Made by a program: the position numbers and the translations under genes
Part shown: positions 1-7,042 of the stretch, in pieces
How positions within the stretch are numbered: position 1 is the stretch's first letter
Layout of the letters: every line of letters begins with the position of its first letter
NCBI GenBank assembly: GCA_964589725.1
Contig: CAZPUJ010000090.1
Location: forward strand, 1-11,408
Direction: 5' to 3'
Source: CAYSHJ01 sp964589725
Lineage (GTDB): Bacteria; Planctomycetota; Planctomycetia; Planctomycetales; Planctomycetaceae
Length of the DNA: 11,408 nt
Notes under the pieces: model-generated
What the model was told of the DNA's origin: nothing
Databases searched by the model: none
The model's input: only the letters and a program-made list of their open reading frames with translations

Positions 1-467
1 TCCCCTGCGCATCTCCGGTGCGCGTCACCGTGAAGGTCATCGTCCCCGCAGACTCATCCACCGACACCGCACCCGCCGCGATCGAGATCGAGGTCGGATC
101 GTCGTTGTCATTGATGGTGGTCGTCGCCACCGTCGTGCCCAGCAGCGGATCAACCTCGCTGCCGCTCGGGCTCGACAAGGTCACCGTCACCGTCTCGTTC
201 AATTCGTCCTGCACGTCGTTGGTCACGCTGATGGTGATGGTTTTCGAGGTCTGGCCCTCGGCAAACGTCAACGAGCCGGCGCCAATCGTCACGTCCGTGC
301 GGTCGTCGCCATCGGCCGTGCCCGACAGCGCGTAGCTCACCGACTGCGTCCCCTGCGCATCTCCGGTGCGCGTCACCGTGAAGGTCATCGTCCCCGCAGA
401 CTCATCCACCGACACCGCACCCGCCGCGATCGAGATCGAGGTCGGATCGTCGTTGTCATTGATGGTG
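1..467. repeat. Identical 119-bp direct repeat, 348-bp period, inside the Calx-beta gene
   Basis: Bases 1-119 and 349-467 are identical in all 119 positions, with an offset of 348 bp, exactly 116 codons. Each copy encodes the junction of one Calx-beta repeat and the start of the next (TINDNDDPTSISIAAGAV and on to the TRTGDAQG motif). The identity is at DNA level, including third codon positions, while the other Calx-beta repeats are clearly diverged. This points to recent duplication or gene conversion. The copy at 1-119 continues off the window, so the array is probably longer. Confidence 0.93.
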
Positions 468-2317
468 CCGGTGGCCGGACTCCCCGACGACACGAAGCTC
501 CCCGCCGACTGGCCCGCGCCACCCGTCGCCGCACCCAGCGTGATCGTGAACGTCTCGTTCGCCTCGTCGATCGTGTCCCCCACGATCGTCACCGCGATGT
601 TCTGGTTCTCGTTCGCCGTCCCAGTGAACGACAGCGGACTCGCCGTCGTCACGTTGAAGTCCGTCACGGCCGTGGCCGTCACGCCCGCGTTCGTGAACGC
701 CAGCGTGAACCCGCCTTGAACCGCGTTGCTGCTGTTCACCACGAAGTTCACCGACTGGTTGGCGTTGGTCTCGGTGATCGCCGGCGCCGTGATCGTCAAC
801 GTCGTACTGTCGTCGTTATTGATGGTGCCGGTGGCAGGATTCGGACTACCCACCGTGTAGCCCGATCCGGTCGTCACCGTCAGCACTGTCGTCTCGTTGG
901 CCTCCACCGTGCTGTCAACGGTGGGGTCGATGGTCACGGTCGCGGTCGCACTGCCTGCCGCGAACGTCACCGTGCCTGAAGAAGCCGTGAAGGTGAACGG
1001 CGTGTTGGAACTGATTGCCGTGTAGTCGGTCCCAAATGCGCCCGAACCGCTGACGCCGAAATTGATCGTCAGCGCCGCAGCGGTGGGGGCGGTTCGCGTG
1101 AAGGTATAGACGAGGTTGGTGGCCCCGTCCTCGGTAACGCTCGCCGGACTGGCGGCCACGCTCACTGCGCTAACAGTGGCGATGACGATGTTCTTAGTGG
1201 CGCCCAGCGAGTTGGTGGCGCCCGGGGCAGGCAGCGTCAGATTGGCGTTGTCGGAGCCGTCCTTTATCACCCCTCCATTGAGTGCCAGCGCCGTCGTGGA
1301 GGCGTAGTCCAGGTCAGCGCTTGTATGGCCGGCGGCCACCGTATAGTTGAACGTGAGTATGGTAGCGTTATTCCTGCCGTTGGTGCCGGTTCCGTTACCG
1401 CTACTGAAATTGACCACAGCGTCCGTCGTCCCGGTCTCCAATGTCAGTTGCGGCGTACCCGTCACGCTGACGCTGCCACTGAAGGTCACTGTGATTGGGA
1501 TCATATCCCCGACGGTGTAAGTCCCGTCTGCGGCTGTTGACGTTATGCCGGTTACCGTTCTAACCGAATCCGTAAACGTATTCTCCGCCGTCAACCCCGA
1601 CGCTTCTCCCGTCGCGCTCACATGCAGCGTGGTGTTGAGTGCATCCTCGGGAACGAGCCAACCTGTCTGGATATGACCGTCGGTCACGCCGTCCATGTCG
1701 TCCACGCTACCGTCGAGGACGGACCAGGGCGGCGTGTAGACGTAGTCGTTGGTCAGGTTGGAAACCTGGAACAGGACGGATTCGCCGCTCTGGAAGCCGC
1801 CGGCGAAGAGGTTGGCGGTCTCGCCTGGGGCGTAATCGGTCGGCTGCGCATACACCCAGGTTGTCAGCCCTGTGAACGACGCCTGGGCGGACGAGATCGC
1901 GAATAGTCCGTTCGCCGTGGCCACGAAGGAGTTGCCTGGGGCATCGTCGGGCACGATCCAGTTGGTCGTAAAGTTGCCGTCGGCCACACCGTCCAGGTCG
2001 CCATCTCCGCCATCGGTGACCGACCAACCCGGGTAGACAGTGGAGTCGCCGCGAACCACATCGAGGTCGATCTTTTGGCCTATCGGGAAACCGCTGCCGG
2101 TCAGGATTGCCGGGTCAGTGGGTGCGTAAGCCAGCTTGTCGGTGGTGATCACGGCCGTGAGCAGCAGCCGGTCTTCGAGCTGTTCGCCCCAACGAAAACT
2201 GCGGTGCGCCATCCGTCGCTTGGTGTAGCTGCGGGCGCGGGCACCCGGCTTCAGCAGATTCGAAACACGACGAGACGTATTCTTCGATTTGGCGAACCAG
2301 GTTTTTGGAAATAGCAT
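1..2317 (-). CDS. Giant secreted Calx-beta repeat protein, N-terminal 772 residues (partial)
   Basis: An uninterrupted minus-strand frame runs from the ATG at 2317 off the left edge; the C-terminus is missing. An AGGA at 2326-2329, 8 bases upstream, supports this start. Residues 1-43 are basic. Residues 45-54 (EQLEDRLLLT) match the E-x-LEDR-x-LL (LEPR-XLL type) signature found near the N-terminus of planctomycete extracellular proteins. Residues about 56-150 and 151-251 are two copies of a ~95-residue module with shared WSV-DG-D-DGV-DG and W-VP-DA motifs. Residues about 252-380 form a beta-rich module of the YTVGD-IPITVTFS / LDY-STTALALNGG type seen in bacterial adhesin-like repeats. Three Calx-beta-like repeats follow (about 381-502, 503-623, 624-739), each ending in a TIN-(D/N)-DD motif, and a fourth begins at 740. 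A surface or extracellular adhesive or structural role with Ca2+ binding is inferred from the Calx-beta family. No enzymatic domain is visible in this part. Confidence 0.9.
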   Translation of the reverse strand, partial: MLFPKTWFAKSKNTSRRVSNLLKPGARARSYTKRRMAHRSFRWGEQLEDRLLLTAVITTDKLAYAPTDPAILTGSGFPIGQKIDLDVVRGDSTVYPGWSVTDGGDGDLDGVADGNFTTNWIVPDDAPGNSFVATANGLFAISSAQASFTGLTTWVYAQPTDYAPGETANLFAGGFQSGESVLFQVSNLTNDYVYTPPWSVLDGSVDDMDGVTDGHIQTGWLVPEDALNTTLHVSATGEASGLTAENTFTDSVRTVTGITSTAADGTYTVGDMIPITVTFSGSVSVTGTPQLTLETGTTDAVVNFSSGNGTGTNGRNNATILTFNYTVAAGHTSADLDYASTTALALNGGVIKDGSDNANLTLPAPGATNSLGATKNIVIATVSAVSVAASPASVTEDGATNLVYTFTRTAPTAAALTINFGVSGSGAFGTDYTAISSNTPFTFTASSGTVTFAAGSATATVTIDPTVDSTVEANETTVLTVTTGSGYTVGSPNPATGTINNDDSTTLTITAPAITETNANQSVNFVVNSSNAVQGGFTLAFTNAGVTATAVTDFNVTTASPLSFTGTANENQNIAVTIVGDTIDEANETFTITLGAATGGAGQSAGSFVSSGSPATGTINDNDDPTSISIAAGAVSVDESAGTMTFTVTRTGDAQGTQSVSYALSGTADGDDRTDVTIGAGSLTFAEGQTSKTITISVTNDVQDELNETVTVTLSSPSGSEVDPLLGTTVATTTINDNDDPTSISIAAGAVSVDESAGTMTFTVTRTGDAQG

Positions 2318-2520
2318 TAGGGTAGTCCTGATTGGGGAAAACTCAGAAAATGGCTCGGCATGCACCGCACAACAGAGTGCAGCCCACACGGCACGCGCCG
2401 CATCGAATCAACTGTCAAAATCGCGCTGGCCTTGATGAGAAATCTGAGAAACAGCCGCTGGCCGGAAAACCGAACTTTACGTTTAGAGTGACACTCGGAA
2501 TTTACAAGGAGCTAAGCTGG

Positions 2521-2547
2521 GTAAAGGTGAAATATTTTGCCTTTTAC
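2521..2547. repeat. AT-rich near-palindrome upstream of the Calx-beta gene
   Basis: The 27 bases read almost the same on both strands. The outer arms are GTAAAGG and CCTTTTAC, the centre contains AAATATTT, and one base is bulged. It lies about 205 bp upstream of the Calx-beta start in an otherwise featureless gap. It could be a regulator-binding dyad or a transcript hairpin; nothing in the sequence decides between them. Confidence 0.4.
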
Positions 2548-2771
2548 GCAACTGAGCGTATGCGGCGAAGTTGGCCGGTCCGTTTTGCCTACGCTTTGCA
2601 GCGTATATGGAGCGCGAAAACTCCGGCGCGGACCGCTGCCGAGTAAGCAGAGCAGAGTGGTGTTCCGAACCAGCCGCTTGTCGGCATGAGAAGCAACGAT
2701 CGGTTCCGCGATCACTTACAGGCTTCCAACCGCGTTGCACGGCAGCACGATTCGCGTCAACGTTCGCACTT

Positions 2772-2790
2772 CGTCTCGCGAAGCGAGATG
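2772..2790 (-). terminator. Possible hairpin terminator directly after the 163-aa gene
   Basis: On the minus strand, one base after the TGA of the 163-aa gene, an 8-bp stem (one G-T pair, arms around TCTCGC / GCGAGA) closes a 3-base loop. The position is right for a transcription terminator, but no T-run follows. It may therefore only protect the 3' end of the message, or be chance. Confidence 0.35.
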
Positions 2791-2791
2791 G

Positions 2792-3283
2792 CTACGAGAG
2801 CGTCACCGGCTCGAACTGGCCAGCCAGGCGAGTGAGCGCTTCGGCGGGGTTCATGTTGAACAGAGCTTTGCCCGCGGTGCTCCAATGGTCATGCTGGAAT
2901 TGAAACACGGCGGCGGCGTCACGGATCGTGTCGACGGCGGCGACGCCTTCCATGTCGCCACCGGCGATCGCCTCGAAGCGAATATTGACGGCGACGAAGG
3001 CGGTCAGCAGGCCGGTGTCGCAGGCGCGAGCGAACGTTACGTCGCGTTGCCAATCGCAGTCCAGCCACTTCAGGCCGCGCGGCTTTCCGGTCGCACGGGC
3101 CATGTCGAAGAACTTGGCTTCCAACATTTCACGCTGCAATCGGAAGAGTCGCAGCGCATGCTGGGCCTCGGCTAGCCGGCGATCCGCGAGCCACCGACGT
3201 CCGAACCGCTGAAACGCGCACGCGCCGACCAGGGCGAGTCCAACGGACGTCAACAACACCCAGGCAACCGTTTGAGGAAACAT
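2792..3283 (-). CDS. Conserved planctomycete membrane-anchored protein of unknown function (163 aa)
   Basis: The ATG at 3283 is preceded by GGAG (3292-3295) with an 8-base spacer, a good ribosome site. Residues 6-24 form one hydrophobic N-terminal segment, followed by basic residues (QRFGRRW), so the remainder is probably cytoplasmic. Residues 30-66 look like an amphipathic helix with alternating Arg/Leu. Residues about 68-158 form a compact domain with the motifs RGLKWLDCDW, DVTFAR, IRFEAIAGGDME and FNMNPAEAL. I recall a planctomycete-restricted hypothetical family with this motif order, but it has no assigned function. No catalytic motif is evident. The gene is divergent from the 515-aa membrane protein, with 298 bp between them that could hold promoters for both. 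Confidence 0.88.
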   Translation of the reverse strand: MFPQTVAWVLLTSVGLALVGACAFQRFGRRWLADRRLAEAQHALRLFRLQREMLEAKFFDMARATGKPRGLKWLDCDWQRDVTFARACDTGLLTAFVAVNIRFEAIAGGDMEGVAAVDTIRDAAAVFQFQHDHWSTAGKALFNMNPAEALTRLAGQFEPVTLS

Positions 3284-3313
3284 GCGTATGGCTCCGGTGA
3301 TTCGACTCGTGCA

Positions 3314-3341
3314 ATCTTACGGTTGAGTCGAGCGACATCAA
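3314..3341 (-). promoter_or_regulatory. Candidate sigma70-like promoter for the 163-aa gene, with overlapping dyad
   Basis: Reading on the minus strand, TTGATG (3336-3341) and TAAGAT (3314-3319) are 16 bases apart, each matching four of six consensus bases. This would give a leader of roughly 24 bases. The inverted repeat TCGACTC (3302-3308) / GAGTCGA (3325-3331) brackets the -10 element and could be an operator. The match is modest and planctomycete promoter consensus is not well constrained, so this is tentative. Confidence 0.3.
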
Positions 3342-3383
3342 GTCGGCGGCTGTTCATGGTCAGTTTCAACGGCCAAAGGATGA

Positions 3384-3414
3384 TTGACAAAGGACGACCG
3401 CACGTCGGCACAAT
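3384..3414 (+). promoter_or_regulatory. Weak candidate promoter for the 515-aa gene
   Basis: A perfect TTGACA (3384-3389) is followed after 19 bases by CACAAT (3409-3414), four of six matches to the -10 consensus. The spacer is longer than optimal and the leader would be about 160 bases. Confidence 0.22.
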
Positions 3415-3581
3415 CAGCGCGGACGGCATAGGTTGTCGTTGAGCCAGCCGACTCGATTGTTACGACCCGCTTGCCAGTCGTCTCTTGACCAAGGTCAAAC
3501 GGCGAGTAGAGTTCCAGCATCACGTCTGTTCGCGGGCCATTCCGATACTCGTGAAATCTTATTTTCCGTCCGAGGTGAACC

Positions 3582-5129
3582 ATGGCTGCCGCACCGAGCA
3601 AACCCGTTGGGTATCAAGTCTCCGTCATCATCCTGTCGTTGATTGTCGTGGTGCTGGGCACGATCCTGTACATGGAGATCAAGAACAGCCGGCAGTTGCA
3701 GGTGGCGCGCGACAAGTCCGACGCCGATCGCAAGAAGGTCGAGGCCGCGCTCACCACGCGAGACACCGAGTACGACGACCTCAAGAAGCTGGTGGGCAAT
3801 CAGTATGAGGTTCATGGCTTGGGCGAAGACGGCGACACGGGAAAGGTTCACGGAGCGACGCTAGCCGACATCCAGAAAGCCGACGTGGCGGAGCTGACGA
3901 CGAAGTCCGCCATCTCGAAGTTGCTGCAACAGAGAGTCGATCTGACGGATAAACTGGACAAGCAGCGGCAAAATTACGAGACCTTGAACGCGAGCTTCCT
4001 GGCGTTGGATGCAAAACATGAAAAGAGGGTCGCCATACACGACAAAGCTCGTCAGGACGCCGAGGATGAAAAGATGGGTTTGATCAAGACCAAGGAGGAA
4101 TTGGTTCGCTCGATGGAAAGGGACATCGCAAAACTGCGTGGCGAATACAACGAGCTTCAAAAGGAAGTCGACGACGAAAGGGCCGCGCGGGCCAAGGAAG
4201 TCAAGGAAGCGAAGGTCGAGCACGATAAACTCGTCAAAATCAACGAGAAGCTGACCGACGAATTGAAGAAGCTGACGCAGTCCAGCTTTGACGTCGCGGA
4301 TGGCCAGATTCGTTGGGTCGATAATCAAAATGGACTGGTCTGGATCAATCTCGGCGAAGCGGACAACCTGCGGAAGCGGACGACCTTTAGCGTGTACACC
4401 AAGAGCCATCATGGTGTCGCCCGCGGCAGCGAAGACATCAAAGGCGCCATCGAAGTCACTCGAATCATCGACGCACACACCGCCGAAGCCCGCATCATCA
4501 AGGACGAACTCTATCAGCCGATTGCGAAGGGCGACCCGATCTTCACGCCGTTATGGAGTCCCGGCCGCACGGAAGGTTTTTCGTTCGTCGGCATCATCGA
4601 CTTGGATGGCGACGGCAAGAGTGACCGACAGCGGTTGCACGAACTCATCTCTGCCGCTGGAGCCTCCGTCGACAACGAAGTCGACGACGACGGCAAGCGC
4701 ATCCGCTACACAAAATTTCCAACGGCATTCGTCGAGCATGATGAAAACACACCGGGCATCGACGTGAACACGAAGTTCCTGGTCATCGGCAATATTCCCG
4801 ACCCCACGCTTGCCGTTAAAGAAGAGGATAAGGAAAAAATCGCTCGGATCAGCAACCACCGAAAAAAACTGCTCGAGGAGGCTCGACTGCAAGGGGTCAC
4901 TTGGGTGAGCCTCAACGACTTCCTGTCGTGGATCGGCTACCAGCCACAGCGACGGCTGTTTCAGCCCGGTACGGAAGGCTATCCTTTGAATGCCGGAAAG
5001 CGAGCCGCCCCCGTGGACAAGATCTCCAGCAAAGTCTCCGGTGCCATGACCGGCGGCGAAAAGCGGATCAAACCGCAGACCTCGACGGGGAAGACCAGCC
5101 CCTTGTTCCAAGGTGGTTCGAGCAAATAG
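3582..5129 (+). CDS. Membrane-anchored coiled-coil protein with BRCT-like C-terminal region (515 aa)
   Basis: The ATG at 3582 follows a strong GAGGTG site (3572-3577). Residues 12-30 are one membrane anchor. Residues about 33-70 and 97-235 are Lys/Glu-rich with heptad character, a long coiled coil. Residues about 236-325 form a beta-rich domain (ADGQIRWVD, VWINLGEADNL, GAIEVTRI, PIAKGDPIF) reminiscent of small beta-barrel domains in bacterial envelope proteins. Residues about 328-452 have the pattern of a BRCT domain: hydrophobic strand plus Gly (FSFVGIID), helix with GA-x-VD (ELISAAGASVD), TKFLVIG, and a final helix GVTWVSLNDFLSWIG. A DxDxDGxxD loop (340-348) could bind a divalent cation. 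The tail is Lys/Gly/Ser-rich. No enzyme motif is visible. It may be a scaffold spanning from the membrane; the BRCT resemblance is my inference. Its stop lies 10 bp from that of the convergent GTPase gene. Confidence 0.9.
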   Translation: MAAAPSKPVGYQVSVIILSLIVVVLGTILYMEIKNSRQLQVARDKSDADRKKVEAALTTRDTEYDDLKKLVGNQYEVHGLGEDGDTGKVHGATLADIQKADVAELTTKSAISKLLQQRVDLTDKLDKQRQNYETLNASFLALDAKHEKRVAIHDKARQDAEDEKMGLIKTKEELVRSMERDIAKLRGEYNELQKEVDDERAARAKEVKEAKVEHDKLVKINEKLTDELKKLTQSSFDVADGQIRWVDNQNGLVWINLGEADNLRKRTTFSVYTKSHHGVARGSEDIKGAIEVTRIIDAHTAEARIIKDELYQPIAKGDPIFTPLWSPGRTEGFSFVGIIDLDGDGKSDRQRLHELISAAGASVDNEVDDDGKRIRYTKFPTAFVEHDENTPGIDVNTKFLVIGNIPDPTLAVKEEDKEKIARISNHRKKLLEEARLQGVTWVSLNDFLSWIGYQPQRRLFQPGTEGYPLNAGKRAAPVDKISSKVSGAMTGGEKRIKPQTSTGKTSPLFQGGSSK

Positions 5130-5139
5130 TCGTCCAGTT

Positions 5140-6933
5140 TCAGCGCACGGCTCCGAAGTTGACCGGCGACGCCAAACGCTCGCGAACTTGACGCGAGGTG
5201 TCAGCGAGCAGTTCCAGCGTCTGACGCTGTGAACGAACGTCGCGGCACGCCTCTTCCCACGACGGGAATAAGCCCTGACCGAGTCGTTGAGCCGCCAACT
5301 CGGCCGCCAGCTTTTCGACTTGCCGTTGCAGCCCGCGACGCAGTCGCCGCGTGAAGAGCATTACTAAAAGCGTCGCCCAAATCAGCAAGACCACTCCCGC
5401 TTCGACGTAGAAGGATGTCGGCAGGACTTTCAAAGGATCGTGCATCGAGTCCACGAAGAAGTTCTTCAGAATGCGGTACAGCACGAAGACCACAAACGCG
5501 AGCAAGAGCACTTCGTACCATAGGCGGATCAACAACCCCGACCTCTTCTTCGCGACCTCCTCGACCATACCGTCGACCCGCTGGCTGGCGTCACCCAAGA
5601 ACTGACTCTCCACTCGCACGGCTTCTTGTCGCAATTCTTGGACGGTCTTGGATGCGGTGGACAAGGACGTCAACTTCGCCTCGCGCAGAAAGCCGCTGAG
5701 GACCAATTGTGACTCGCGCAGCAAGTCGTCTTGCAGGCCGAGCGAACTGGCGACGCGCTGCAAGTTCGACTCGGCTTCGCGTTCCTGACTCTTGGCTGTC
5801 AGCCAGCGAGTCCCCTGCACCACACCAATGAGCGCCATTTGAGCCGATGAACGAGCTCGCATCAGCGTGGCCGAGGCGATGAGATTCCCCAGCCCCGAGT
5901 ACAACCGCAGAATCCCCGAGAACGGACTGGTTCCCCAACGTTCCGTCACGGACGTGAGCAGCCGACGCTCCCACAGTCCTTGACTGGTGGCTAATTCATC
6001 GCGCAGCCGAGTCGTCATCGCGTCATGCATTTTCTGCCGTTGTGTTTCGAGCGCCGCTTCGAGCTTCTCGATCGCCGGCCAGTTCGCGTCCACGTGCTCA
6101 CGGCAGCGTCCGATCGCCGTGTGAATCAAGTCGAGCAGATTGGCCCGTCGCACCTGAATCCGCTGCGATGAGGCGATGCGGCTCGTCAATAAATCCTGCA
6201 ACCTTGCGAAGTCGCCCGTCGGACGCCGGCCAGCCTGCTGATCCTGCATCGCCCGCGGCGAGTCGACGAAAAACAGATCCCCAACGGCGTACCGATCGGC
6301 CAATTGTTTTCGCCAGTCTTCGCGAATGTCCGTGTCCTGATCCGCGTGCGTTTGCACGAAGATCAATCGACACCCTTCCGCCGCTTGGAACAGTTCGTCG
6401 CCGACGCGTGCCGACCGATACTTTTGCTGCGTCGACACGATCAGCAACACGTCGCAGTGCGGCAGCAGTTTTCGCAATCGCCACAGATTCGTACCGGCGG
6501 CTTCCTGCTCCGTCGTGTCCGGATCGGGGCAGTCGACCAGCACGATGTCTCGCAGAATCGGCGAGTCCATTCGCACCAGTTCAAAGTCCGCCAACGGTAC
6601 GCCCAGCGATTCAAGATTGGTGTCAGGATGCGCAATCAACATCGGCTGCGTGGTCGTCGGACGCTCACGCCCCGAACGAGTACACTCGCGTCCGACGAGC
6701 GCGTTCACCAATGCACTCTTGCCGACGCCAGTCCCTCCAAACGTCGCCACGATCAGCGGCGACTCCAGCCGAATCCGCAACGTCTCGACTCGCGTCAACA
6801 GCCGCCGGAAGATCGCTCGACAATGATTCAACGGCTCCCACGGTGAGTCCCCGTCTACGAACGACCGCAAGCGACGAATCAGCTCGTCGATCTCCGCGAA
6901 CAATTCCAACTGAGCCAGTTCGGAGTCAGGCAT
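5140..6933 (-). CDS. Dynamin-like large GTPase with C-terminal membrane segments (597 aa)
   Basis: The P-loop GGTGVGKS is at residues 66-73, preceded by a hydrophobic strand. The G2 threonines are at 93-95 (PTTTQP), and G3 is DCPD at 134-137, where most GTPases have DxxG. TQQKY at 168-172 follows the next strand. G4 is degenerate (THAD, 195-198, for N/TKxD). A long helical region follows (about 255-465). Two adjacent membrane segments come next (about 471-487 and 511-527), then a basic, helical tail. This layout fits bacterial dynamin-like or membrane-associated large GTPases that hydrolyse GTP at the membrane; fusion, fission or repair are known roles in that superfamily, and the specific role here is unknown. 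The gene lies 18 bp downstream of a second GTPase gene and is probably co-transcribed with it. No clear Shine-Dalgarno precedes the ATG, so translational coupling is possible. Confidence 0.88.
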   Translation of the reverse strand: MPDSELAQLELFAEIDELIRRLRSFVDGDSPWEPLNHCRAIFRRLLTRVETLRIRLESPLIVATFGGTGVGKSALVNALVGRECTRSGRERPTTTQPMLIAHPDTNLESLGVPLADFELVRMDSPILRDIVLVDCPDPDTTEQEAAGTNLWRLRKLLPHCDVLLIVSTQQKYRSARVGDELFQAAEGCRLIFVQTHADQDTDIREDWRKQLADRYAVGDLFFVDSPRAMQDQQAGRRPTGDFARLQDLLTSRIASSQRIQVRRANLLDLIHTAIGRCREHVDANWPAIEKLEAALETQRQKMHDAMTTRLRDELATSQGLWERRLLTSVTERWGTSPFSGILRLYSGLGNLIASATLMRARSSAQMALIGVVQGTRWLTAKSQEREAESNLQRVASSLGLQDDLLRESQLVLSGFLREAKLTSLSTASKTVQELRQEAVRVESQFLGDASQRVDGMVEEVAKKRSGLLIRLWYEVLLLAFVVFVLYRILKNFFVDSMHDPLKVLPTSFYVEAGVVLLIWATLLVMLFTRRLRRGLQRQVEKLAAELAAQRLGQGLFPSWEEACRDVRSQRQTLELLADTSRQVRERLASPVNFGAVR

Positions 6934-6935
6934 GA

Positions 6936-7042
6936 TGTCAGTTCTCAGCGGTCAGTGGTCAGTGCCCAGTAAGGCAGAATCCCCATGCACGGGCGCCCGA
7001 AGGTCCGAAACACTGGGCACTGGGCACTCGGTACTCAGTACT
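6936..7042. repeat. Inverted-repeat element overlapping the 3' end of the 674-aa GTPase gene
   Basis: The left arm (about 6936-6970) is built of CAGT-rich short repeats ending in CAGTGCCCAGT (6960-6970). The right arm (about 7012-7042) begins with the exact reverse complement ACTGGGCACTG (7012-7022) and continues with partial similarity to the rest of the left arm. The centre (about 6971-7011) is unrelated. The element supplies the stop codon and roughly the last 25 codons of the 674-aa gene and all of the 18-bp gap to the next gene. The architecture is that of a short non-autonomous element; the exact ends are uncertain. Confidence 0.65.

Larger units (their letters stand above)
2318..2791. 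other. Gene-free gap of 474 bp downstream of two minus-strand units
   Basis: I see no convincing gene here. Several overlapping short open frames of 60-110 codons on both strands have no recognisable composition and no good ribosome site. The gap holds the leader of the Calx-beta gene, including its Shine-Dalgarno at 2326-2329. A perfect TTGACA hexamer lies on the minus strand (2413-2418) but has no convincing -10 partner. An AT-rich dyad sits at 2521-2547, and there are small hairpins at 2590-2605 and 2772-2790. Confidence 0.6.
3284..3581. other. Divergent intergenic region between two membrane-protein genes
   Basis: This 298-bp stretch separates the starts of the minus-strand 163-aa gene and the plus-strand 515-aa gene and must carry both promoters if each has its own. 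It contains Shine-Dalgarno sites for both (3292-3295 minus; GAGGTG at 3572-3577 plus), a minus-strand promoter candidate bracketed by a dyad, and a plus-strand TTGACA hexamer. I see no additional gene. Confidence 0.6.

Noticed and set aside
18..1540. Series of plus-strand frames with Val/Ser/Thr-rich products
   Set aside because: They are antisense to the Calx-beta gene, whose minus-strand frame is continuous from 2317 to the window edge and has clear domain repeats.
2483..2903. Short overlapping frames on both strands in the 2318-2791 gap
   Set aside because: They have no ribosome sites or recognisable composition, and they overlap each other and the 163-aa gene.
3861..4478. 205-codon minus-strand open frame
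   Set aside because: It is the antisense shadow of the coiled-coil part of the 515-aa gene; its hydrophobic composition follows from the Lys/Glu/Asp codons on the other strand.
5130..5139. Bidirectional terminator between the convergent genes
   Set aside because: Only 10 bp separate the stop codons and no hairpin can be drawn there.
6042..6935. 297-codon plus-strand open frame
   Set aside because: It lies wholly opposite the 597-aa GTPase, which has recognisable motifs. The translation is Arg/Ser/Pro-rich with no domain, as expected of an antisense frame in GC-rich DNA.
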